Assembly (NCBI GenBank): GCA_026986235.1
Contig: JALSOY010000116.1
Coordinates: 1-12,847 of the forward strand
Reading direction: 5' to 3'
DNA: 12,847 nt
From: Caldifarciminota bacterium
GTDB lineage: Bacteria; Hydrothermota; Hydrothermia; B15-G9; WFZT01
The notes beneath the pieces are model-generated. The model was given only the letters and a program-made list of their open reading frames with translations, was not told where the DNA came from and did not search any database. The position numbers were made by a program, and so were the translations under genes. Each line of letters starts with the position of its first letter. Position 1 is the first letter of the stretch. Below are positions 6,866 to 12,847 of the stretch, piece after piece.

Positions 6866-7768
6866 ATGAATTATATGACGATCTCCCAAATATCAGATAC
6901 ACGATGGTTACAGCTTCTCGATAATCTGGATTTTTACCCACCTTTCTACTCCCCCCTGTGGCTCAGGGCCTACGAAAAGGTCAAAAAAGGCTACAGGGCA
7001 GGTGCCTTTGAGATAAATTGCAAAGAAACCACCTATTTATTCCCCTACCTCGAATCACGGTTCCTCATTTTCAAAATCCTTTACAGTAATCCCCTTTCCA
7101 CATATGGAGGGCCGGTTTTAGTTTCAGGTGATCACGATCCCGGGTGCCTGAGGAGGGCAATGAAGTATCTGTCCAGAAGATTTTCCGGTATTTTGATCAA
7201 TTTCGACCCTTTCAACACTGTGAGGGAGGAAATTTTTTCAGGTTTCAGGGTGACCCGTGGGTTTACCCATGTAATAGATGCGAGGAGTGGGTTTCGTTTT
7301 TCCGGAAGTTTTTTAAGAGGAGTAAAAAAGGCCCGGAGAGAGGGGGTGGAGGTTGCTGTCAACGAATTTGTCGGAGATTTCCTTGCCGAGATTTTCAGGA
7401 GAGGGTGGCTTGATAAGAGGTTACAGGGAAAGGATTTTTTCTTTAAGGAGTTGATAGAAAGCGGATGTGCCAGACTTTATTCAGCTGTTTATCGTGGTGA
7501 GCCGATAGCTCACATTTACATCCTCTTTGGCAGAAACTACGCATTTTACCATTATGGAGTGGCAAGGAAAGAGTATTTAGGTCTGAGACCCAATAATCTT
7601 TTGCACTACACGGTGGTTCGTGAGAACGGTATCTACAATCTGGGTTCAAGTGTGGGACTTCCAGGAGTTGAGGAGTTCAAGCGCAGGATGGGAGCGATGA
7701 GGGTTTCAGTTGTCAGTATTTACAGGGGGATTATTCCCAGGAGGCCGTGGCGTGGTGGAACAGTTTGA
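6866..7768 (+). CDS. FemAB-like / GNAT-fold acyltransferase
   Basis: From ATG 6866 the product has 300 residues. Features of FemAB-like (Acetyltransf_6 type) proteins are a PPFYSPLWLRAYE motif near 25-37, an SGSFLRGVKKARREGVEV helix at about 146-163, and a second-half core of AVYRGEPIAHIYILFGRNYAFYHYGVARKEY at about 207-237. The chain closes with IYNLGSSVGLPGVEEFKRRMGA at about 256-277. Such enzymes transfer acyl or aminoacyl groups, often onto peptidoglycan precursors, polysaccharides or other envelope molecules; the substrate here is unknown. There is no signal peptide. The frame is open back to a GTG at 6821, directly after the previous stop and 6 nt after a GAGG, but that start would put the G/C hairpin inside the gene and add an Ala/Arg-rich tail. 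ATG 6866 or 6875 fits the family better, though neither has a Shine-Dalgarno. Confidence 0.8.
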   Translation: MNYMTISQISDTRWLQLLDNLDFYPPFYSPLWLRAYEKVKKGYRAGAFEINCKETTYLFPYLESRFLIFKILYSNPLSTYGGPVLVSGDHDPGCLRRAMKYLSRRFSGILINFDPFNTVREEIFSGFRVTRGFTHVIDARSGFRFSGSFLRGVKKARREGVEVAVNEFVGDFLAEIFRRGWLDKRLQGKDFFFKELIESGCARLYSAVYRGEPIAHIYILFGRNYAFYHYGVARKEYLGLRPNNLLHYTVVRENGIYNLGSSVGLPGVEEFKRRMGAMRVSVVSIYRGIIPRRPWRGGTV

Positions 7769-7793
7769 AAAGGGGGTGGGGATAAATTAAAAT
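7765..7793 (+). promoter_or_regulatory. Strong sigma-70-type promoter for the subtilase gene
   Basis: TTGAAA (7765-7770) and TAAAAT (7788-7793) are separated by exactly 17 bp; each box matches consensus at 5 of 6 bases. The -35 overlaps the TGA stop of the FemAB-like gene. Transcription would begin near 7800, leaving a leader of about 20 nt that includes the AGGAGGTC ribosome site (7811-7818). Confidence 0.7.
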
Positions 7794-7821
7794 AAACCAA
7801 ATTCAAAAATAGGAGGTCAAA

Positions 7822-10689
7822 ATGAAGAAGTTGACGGTCGTGTTGTCTTTGCTCGCAGTGGCTGTTTTAAACGCAAAGGCAACAATCTCTGAAGACCTGC
7901 AGAAAGTGCTGAACCAAGTGGATCCAGAGTCATTTGTCAGGGTAATAGTCCATCCCTCTTTCCAGCCTGATTACAGCCGTCTTGAAAGGGAGTTTAAGGG
8001 GGATGTAGAAGCGGTGTCCCATTATCTCAAACAGGTTGCAGAGTCCAGTCAGGCGCCTATTGTTGAGTTTATTGAATCAAATAGAGATCTGGTAGCAGAA
8101 TACGACAGGTTCTGGGTGGTAAACGCCATTTATGTGAAGGCAAAACCCGGGTTTATAAAGAGACTTGCAAAAAGAGAAGATGTAGGGTTAATTGAGCTTG
8201 ATAGGAAGGTGCATCTTACGAGGGTAACACCTTCAAAGGTTGAGGGTGTTAAGATGGCTCCGAGGTGGAACATAAGGAAGGTCAAGGCTGACAGTGTCTG
8301 GCTTCTCGGATATATGGGACAGGGAGTTGTGATAGGTCACATTGATACGGGAGTTGATACATCACATCCGGCATTGAGCGGGAAATTTTCGGGGCATTTT
8401 TACGATGCAACCAACTCGTCGTTTTCCCCACCCTATGATGATGTTGGACATGGAACACATACGATGGGCATAATGGTCGGGGGCGATGGCCCCGGACCTT
8501 TTACGGCCGACATAGGAGTTGCCCCCGGTGCCACATTTGCCTCGGCAAAGGCGTTTACTTCGAGCGGTGGTTTTTCCAGCTGGATCATGAGATCTTTCCA
8601 GTGGTTTGCCAATCTCAGAGCAGATTCAGGAGTTGATGTCAGAATATTGAATAATTCATGGGGCTCTTGTGACACTCTTTCCACCACATACTGGGATATG
8701 ATATGGAGTATTAGGGCCCTTGGTATGATACCTGTATTTTCGATTGGCAACAGAGATATTAACTGTCCAAACATCCGTGCCGGTACACCCGGGAATTATG
8801 CAACAGTGATAGGTGTTGGGGCGACAAACTCCTTTGATATGGTCGCGACATTTTCACAGAGAGGTCCTGCCCCCAATACTTACCCGTGGAATGATACCAC
8901 CTACTGGTCAAGACCTGACTGGAACTTTATAAAACCGGATATATCGGCTCCGGGTGAGGGAGTTTCCTCGTCAGTGCCGGGCGGAGGTTATGCCTCCTGG
9001 GATGGAACCTCCATGGCAGCTCCCCATGTATCTGGTGTGATCGCACTGATGTTAAGTAAAAATCCCTCCCTGGACTACTATCAGATATACCGGATTTTAA
9101 CGAATAGTGCCAGGCATGTAGGGAACACAACATTTCCCAATAACGATTGGGGATGGGGTGTGGTTAACGCTCTCGCAGCCATAGACTCCACACCTTCGCC
9201 AAATTCCCCCATTCTCGTTCTTGTAAGCGTTGAAGTCAACGACGACAACGGAAGACTCGATCCCGGTGATACATCTCAGATTGTCGTTACACTTACAAAC
9301 CTCTCGAATGTATCGGCAGTCAACACGGTTGCTCATCTCAGTGTCAGTTCCACCGATGTCTCGGTGGTCGACTCAACATCCAGTTATGGATCAGTTTCAA
9401 GGGGTGATACTGTTTCCAACACATCAGATCCATTTATCGTGGCTGTTTCTCCTGCTGCTCTATCCGGCTCCCAGGTTACCTTTAATCTGCATGTTGTTGC
9501 AAACGATACATTTACTGCTGATTTCGACTTCATCCTTGAAATTGGTCAGCCCAGATTTGATTATGCTGACATAGATACCGGGAATTGCATCCTCACGGTT
9601 ACAGACAACGGTGCTATAGGATTTATGACTTCGGATCAGACCGAAGGTAATGGATTTATTTATCCCAAACACGGCCAGAACACTCTTTTCTATGGATCTC
9701 TGGCATTTGGAACCGATTCCACCTATGTGGTCGATAACTGGTACGAGCATGGAACCCAGGATGGGGATCTGGTGTTTACGATTTCACCTCCAGGAAGGCT
9801 CTACTATGTGTTACCACCTGATGTTGGAGACCAGGAAATATGGGGTATGATGTCTGACGCAGGACACCCATCGCCAAGGAATGTTACAGTGGAACAGATA
9901 GCTTACGGATATCACAGAAATGGGATCAACGATTTCGTCGTTATGAAGTATGTCTTCACGAATAACGGGACATCCACATTGAATAATTTTTATGTGGCCC
10001 AGTTTATTGACTTTGATATCGGGAACGATCCAAGCAGAAACTACTCCTTTATTGATACTTCCAGATACACCGCATTTATAACCCCAACGACCTACAACCC
10101 TGTTGTGGGAATCGCACTTCTCTATCCACGGGACAATGTGGCTAATATCAGTACCATTGCCAATCCCACCTATGTCTATCCCGATACGGGAATGACAGAC
10201 CAGAACGAATGGAGATTCATGTCAGGGGCTTTGCACTTTGGTAATCAGACATCTGCCAACGACTACAGTGTCGTCGTCTCGGCAGGTCCGTTTACCCTTG
10301 CGCCCGGACAGGTGGATTCAGTGGTATTCGCCATTGTGGGAGGAACATCTTTTGGTGCTTACTATGCGCATGTGGACTCGGCCTACAATGTGTACCTCGT
10401 GGGTGTTGAAGAGAGTCAGATCAATCCTGGACTTATATCTCTCAGGCTCGCTCCCAATGTGGCAAGGAGATTCAGCACTTTGAACTTTACCCTGGATGTG
10501 AGAAAGAATGTTGAAATCAACCTGTACGACATAAGTGGAAGATCGGTCAGGAAAATCTTTAAAGGGACTCTTGATGCTGGTGTCCATAGTATGAACATGG
10601 ACCTTCGGGGTCTCCGTGCCGGAGTTTACTTTGTTGAACTGAAGGCAGGGGATGTGAGGACGATCGGGAGATTGATGGTAGTGAGGTAG
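7822..10689 (+). CDS. Secreted subtilisin-like serine protease (S8) with C-terminal sorting-type domain
   Basis: The 955-residue preproprotein has an N-terminal signal peptide (MKKLTVVLSLLAVAVLNAKA) and an I9-like propeptide at about 24-138. The S8 catalytic domain spans about 155-455, with Asp175 (HIDTG), His210 (GHGTHT), oxyanion Asn310 (SIGN) and Ser397 (GTSMAAPHVSG) all present, so it should be active. Next come a beta-rich Ig/CARDB-like segment at about 461-575, a larger beta-rich module at about 580-845, and a C-terminal domain at about 872-955. That last domain has INLYDISGRSV, then GLRAGVYFVEL and a final basic strand, like the type IX-type sorting tails or FlgD-Ig-like domains. It is probably exported and surface-anchored or released, degrading external protein. 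The start has a near-perfect Shine-Dalgarno, its own promoter and an intrinsic terminator, so it is a single-gene unit. Only three cysteines (283, 315, 589) are present. Confidence 0.95.
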   Translation: MKKLTVVLSLLAVAVLNAKATISEDLQKVLNQVDPESFVRVIVHPSFQPDYSRLEREFKGDVEAVSHYLKQVAESSQAPIVEFIESNRDLVAEYDRFWVVNAIYVKAKPGFIKRLAKREDVGLIELDRKVHLTRVTPSKVEGVKMAPRWNIRKVKADSVWLLGYMGQGVVIGHIDTGVDTSHPALSGKFSGHFYDATNSSFSPPYDDVGHGTHTMGIMVGGDGPGPFTADIGVAPGATFASAKAFTSSGGFSSWIMRSFQWFANLRADSGVDVRILNNSWGSCDTLSTTYWDMIWSIRALGMIPVFSIGNRDINCPNIRAGTPGNYATVIGVGATNSFDMVATFSQRGPAPNTYPWNDTTYWSRPDWNFIKPDISAPGEGVSSSVPGGGYASWDGTSMAAPHVSGVIALMLSKNPSLDYYQIYRILTNSARHVGNTTFPNNDWGWGVVNALAAIDSTPSPNSPILVLVSVEVNDDNGRLDPGDTSQIVVTLTNLSNVSAVNTVAHLSVSSTDVSVVDSTSSYGSVSRGDTVSNTSDPFIVAVSPAALSGSQVTFNLHVVANDTFTADFDFILEIGQPRFDYADIDTGNCILTVTDNGAIGFMTSDQTEGNGFIYPKHGQNTLFYGSLAFGTDSTYVVDNWYEHGTQDGDLVFTISPPGRLYYVLPPDVGDQEIWGMMSDAGHPSPRNVTVEQIAYGYHRNGINDFVVMKYVFTNNGTSTLNNFYVAQFIDFDIGNDPSRNYSFIDTSRYTAFITPTTYNPVVGIALLYPRDNVANISTIANPTYVYPDTGMTDQNEWRFMSGALHFGNQTSANDYSVVVSAGPFTLAPGQVDSVVFAIVGGTSFGAYYAHVDSAYNVYLVGVEESQINPGLISLRLAPNVARRFSTLNFTLDVRKNVEINLYDISGRSVRKIFKGTLDAGVHSMNMDLRGLRAGVYFVELKAGDVRTIGRLMVVR

Positions 10690-10709
10690 GGAAGAATTTT
10701 AGAAAGGGG

Positions 10710-10743
10710 GCGGGGCGCCGCGGAGCGGCGCCCCGCTTTTTTT
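10710..10743 (+). terminator. Intrinsic terminator, probably shared by convergent genes
   Basis: Arms GCGGGGCGCCGC (10710-10721) and GCGGCGCCCCGC (10725-10736) form a perfect 12-bp stem with a GGA loop, followed by seven T (10737-10743). It begins 21 bp after the subtilase stop. The T-run overlaps the TAA of the convergent Spy-like gene. On the minus strand the stem is followed by CCCCC then TTTCT, so termination in that direction may be weaker. Confidence 0.9.
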
Positions 10744-11149
10744 ACCTCTGGACAGGAGGTAGATGCCTTCTGTGCCGCCTCCACCTTGCCTCCTCAATTC
10801 TCACAAGCTGATCCTTCGTGAGTATTCCCCTCACTTTCAACATCATCTCAGCATGGGTAAATTTTATCTTCGAGATTACATCACCGAGCTCATCGTAAAG
10901 CTTCCTTAGATTCTCCAGATTTACATCCTCTCCGTTCATCTCCTTCTGGATACTGAGGAGAATCTTCTGCCTTTTGGACTGAAGGTCTATCAGCTTTTTT
11001 CTCCCTTCGTACCAGATGTTCTCGATCTTCTCTATTTGGTCAGCCTTAAGCTCAAGTCTCTCCTGAAGGGCCGGCGAAGTTATCAGCCTTTTTACAGGTA
11101 TGTGCATGGGACCTGTGAACATTATAAGTGTTAGCATCAGCAGGTTCAT
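10742..11149 (-). CDS. Spy/CpxP-like periplasmic protein (LTxxQ family)
   Basis: This 135-residue protein has a short hydrophobic N-terminus (MNLLMLTLIMFTGPM) that looks like a signal peptide or anchor, then a mostly helical, charged body. Two LTxxQ-type motifs, the family mark, appear: LKADQ at 34-38 and LTKDQ at 110-114. The central helices (about 45-105) look like the cradle-forming hairpin of Spy/CpxP, envelope chaperones or stress sensors. No cysteine or His cluster for metal binding is seen. The tail is strongly basic (ARWRRHRRH, 121-129). The start has a strong Shine-Dalgarno (GGAGGTGA). It lies 53 bp after guaA on the same strand, so it could be co-transcribed with it; no clear promoter of its own is visible. 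The family call is moderate because the sequence is short. Confidence 0.75.
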   Translation of the reverse strand: MNLLMLTLIMFTGPMHIPVKRLITSPALQERLELKADQIEKIENIWYEGRKKLIDLQSKRQKILLSIQKEMNGEDVNLENLRKLYDELGDVISKIKFTHAEMMLKVRGILTKDQLVRIEEARWRRHRRHLPPVQR

Positions 11150-11202
11150 TTTTTCACCTCCGTTGTTTCTCTATTAGACGGGTAGAACGGGGGAATTGTT
11201 CC

Positions 11203-12729
11203 CTACTCCCACTCGATGGTGGCAGGTGGCTTTGAGGTGATGTCGTAAACGACCCGGTTTATACCCGGAATTTCGTTGACGATTCTTGAAGATATTTTCT
11301 CCAGCAGGTCGTGAGGGAGTTTTGCCCAATCAGCTGTCATGCCGTCAACACTCGTTACAGCCCTGATGGCGACAACATACTCGTATGTTCTCTTATCCCC
11401 CATGACGCCAACTGATTTTATGGGCAGTAGTACGGGGAAGATCTGCCAGAGGTGGTCGTAAAGGCTGGCCTCCTTCACCTCTTCTTCCACGATGAGGTCC
11501 GCCAACCTTACCAGTTTCAGCCTCTCAACCGTCACGCTGCCTACGATCCTTATTGCAAATCCCGGGCCTGGGAAGGGATGTCTTTTTATAAGTTCTTCAT
11601 CCATACCAAGGATGCGTCCGAGCTCCCTCACCTCATCTTTGAAAAGCATCCTGAGGGGCTCGAGGAGTTCAAAGGGTAACCAGTCCGGAAGACCTCCGAC
11701 ATTGTGATGGGACTTTATCGTTTCCGAGGGTCCCACTACAGGAGTGGATTCGATAACATCAGGGTAAAGGGTACCCTGGGCAAGAAATCTGATTCTGTCT
11801 TTTAACTTCAAAGACTCCCTGGTGAAGATTTCGATGAATTTTTCACCGATGATCTTCCTTTTTTCTTCCGGGTCAAGGATGCCTTTAAGAGCACTTAAAA
11901 ACTCACCTGATGCGTTGACCATTCTCAAGTTTTTCAGGTGCCCGAAAAATCTTTTTATCCTTTCTGGCTCACCTATCTTGAGTAAACCGGTGTCGATAAA
12001 AACAGGGTAAAATCTATCCCCTACTGCCTTCTCAAGTAATTTTGCAACTACCGAGGAGTCAACACCCCCTGAAAGGGCGAGAATTACACCGTGATTGCCC
12101 ACCTTTTCCCGTATCTCTTTAATGAGTGTTTCCGCATAATTTTTTAGCTGCCACTCACCACGGGCACCTGCGATCTTGAAAAGAAAGTTACCGATGATAT
12201 CTTTCCCGTACTCAGTATGCACCACCTCAGGATGAAACTGAAGGCCGAATATCTTCCTTCTTTCGTCAGCTATTACCGCGTACTCTGAATTTTCAGTGGA
12301 TCCTATGGTTTTGAAACCTTCTGGAATGCTCAGAACCTTATCTCCGTGGCTCATCCAGACATTGAACTTTTCGGGAAGGCCGTCAAATAAAGGGGATTTG
12401 TCGGTTACCCGGAGGGTTGCGAGTCCGTATTCCTTTTCCTCGGCCGGTGCGACCCTGCCGCCAAGGAGGTGAGTTATAATCTGTAATCCATAGCATATAC
12501 CGAGGATGGGTTTTCCGGTATGCAGGATTTGAGGGTCAGGTAGATAGGGGCTTTCGTCGTAAACGCTTCCAGGCCCACCGCTCAGTATAATGGCGATTAC
12601 ATCTTCTCCCACGGATTCGGGCGGGATGTTGAATGGTACGATCTCCGAGTAAACATGCCATTCCCTGACCCTGCGTGCGATGAGTTGCGTGTACTGTGAG
12701 CCAAAGTCAAGGATTAGAACCCTTTCCAT
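11203..12729 (-). CDS. guaA: GMP synthase (glutamine-hydrolysing)
   Basis: GuaA converts XMP to GMP using glutamine and ATP in purine synthesis in the cytoplasm. At 508 residues it is the full usual length. The N-terminal class I glutamine amidotransferase shows GGPGSVYDE (51-59), the nucleophile Cys79 in GICYGLQ, and His166/Glu168 in FHPEV. The ATP pyrophosphatase domain begins near 195 with the PP-loop SGGVDSS (220-226). A conserved RHPFPGPGFAIRIVG block and the dimerisation domain ending in ITSKPPATIEWE complete it. All key residues are present. The ATG at 12729 matches the family N-terminus but has no Shine-Dalgarno; a TAAAAT box lies 7 nt upstream, suggesting a leaderless message. The Spy-like gene follows after 53 bp. 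Confidence 0.98.
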   Translation of the reverse strand: MERVLILDFGSQYTQLIARRVREWHVYSEIVPFNIPPESVGEDVIAIILSGGPGSVYDESPYLPDPQILHTGKPILGICYGLQIITHLLGGRVAPAEEKEYGLATLRVTDKSPLFDGLPEKFNVWMSHGDKVLSIPEGFKTIGSTENSEYAVIADERRKIFGLQFHPEVVHTEYGKDIIGNFLFKIAGARGEWQLKNYAETLIKEIREKVGNHGVILALSGGVDSSVVAKLLEKAVGDRFYPVFIDTGLLKIGEPERIKRFFGHLKNLRMVNASGEFLSALKGILDPEEKRKIIGEKFIEIFTRESLKLKDRIRFLAQGTLYPDVIESTPVVGPSETIKSHHNVGGLPDWLPFELLEPLRMLFKDEVRELGRILGMDEELIKRHPFPGPGFAIRIVGSVTVERLKLVRLADLIVEEEVKEASLYDHLWQIFPVLLPIKSVGVMGDKRTYEYVVAIRAVTSVDGMTADWAKLPHDLLEKISSRIVNEIPGINRVVYDITSKPPATIEWE

Positions 12730-12736
12730 GGCTTAA

Positions 12737-12742
12737 ATTTTA
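12737..12742 (-). promoter_or_regulatory. Candidate -10 box for a leaderless guaA transcript
   Basis: On the minus strand TAAAAT (5 of 6 consensus bases) is followed by TTAAGCC and then the guaA ATG, placing +1 at or beside the A of the start codon. The only -35-like match, TTGAGT at 12759-12754, is too close (11 bp spacer) to serve with it. The gene has no Shine-Dalgarno. Confidence 0.45.
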
Positions 12743-12847
12743 ATGTATTCCAGACTCAATTTGGGAGGCGTTTCGAAAGTTTTCAGGTGTAGCTGCATTT
12801 TGACTGGAGGGGATTTTCAGAATTCCCTTGACTCATTTGAGGGGTAG
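12743..12847. other. Upstream region of guaA with no confident gene
   Basis: This 105-bp stretch runs to the window edge. It holds an imperfect direct repeat on the plus strand, GACTCAATTTGGGAGG (12753-12768) and GACTCATTTGAGGGG (12830-12844), with a shorter related GACTGGAGGGG at 12802-12812. Two TTGACT hexamers (12800-12805 and 12828-12833) could be -35 boxes for a plus-strand gene beyond the edge. No riboswitch-like fold was recognised. Confidence 0.4.

Noticed and set aside
6576..6941. Minus-strand open frame of 121 codons
   Set aside because: It is antisense to the acyl-CoA dehydrogenase C-terminus and runs through the G/C hairpin; composition is Pro/Ser-rich as expected of a shadow frame.
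11190..11204. Small inverted repeat GGGAA-TTG-TTCCC just after guaA
   Set aside because: The 5-bp arms are short and no T-run follows, so it is not a convincing terminator.
12743..12847. A plus-strand open frame of 34 codons from ATG 12743 to a TAG at the window end
   Set aside because: It has no Shine-Dalgarno, overlaps the guaA -10 region, shows no recognisable protein features, and is short enough to arise by chance.
12730..12847. Possible purine or related riboswitch before guaA
   Set aside because: No paired-stem layout or conserved core could be recognised, and the -10 position suggests almost no leader.
1..12847. A defence system, mobile element, CRISPR array or phage region
   Set aside because: No repeat array, transposase, integrase, attachment repeats or toxin-antitoxin-like pair is visible; the genes are metabolic, envelope or secreted functions.

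Overview
This window reads as a stretch of bacterial chromosome with tightly packed genes. The proteins are rich in Lys, Glu and Arg, with many AGG/AGA arginine codons. Intergenic hairpins are almost pure G/C, and the secreted protease ends in a sorting-type domain like those of type IX-secreting lineages. Together these suggest a thermophilic bacterium of an FCB-like or candidate-phylum lineage (WOR-3/Stahlbacteria or Hydrothermae type). The assignment is an inference from gene style, not a measured phylogeny.

Left block (about 1-4931, minus strand). Four genes run right to left: a methylcrotonyl-CoA carboxylase-type carboxyltransferase beta subunit, a DUF58 protein with a complete MIDAS motif, a BatA-like membrane protein with a degenerate VWA-like segment, and a Ppx/GppA phosphatase cut by the window edge. 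The last three are linked by ATGA-type overlaps. DUF58 and BatA-like genes usually sit with a MoxR ATPase; none is present here.

Middle block (about 4932-7768, plus strand). A divergent promoter region separates the carboxyltransferase from plsY, a membrane glycerol-3-phosphate acyltransferase. A butyryl-CoA-type acyl-CoA dehydrogenase follows, its Shine-Dalgarno overlapping the plsY stop. After a perfect 13-bp G/C hairpin comes a FemAB/GNAT-like acyltransferase.

Right block (7769-12847). A secreted subtilase of 955 residues has its own near-consensus promoter (TTGAAA-17-TAAAAT) and carries a signal peptide, propeptide, S8 catalytic domain, beta-rich modules and a C-terminal sorting-like domain. 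It ends at a strong intrinsic terminator shared with a convergent Spy/CpxP-like periplasmic protein, behind which lies a complete guaA (GMP synthase) on the minus strand.

No tRNA, rRNA, CRISPR array, insertion sequence or phage gene is visible. The most unusual signal is in gene expression. The accepted starts divide into those with a strong Shine-Dalgarno (carboxyltransferase, acyl-CoA dehydrogenase, subtilase, Spy-like), those coupled by overlap, and a group with no Shine-Dalgarno. In that last group guaA and the DUF58 gene, and possibly plsY, have a -10-like hexamer only 7-8 nt before the start codon, which is the layout of leaderless mRNAs. No clearly new multi-gene system was found.
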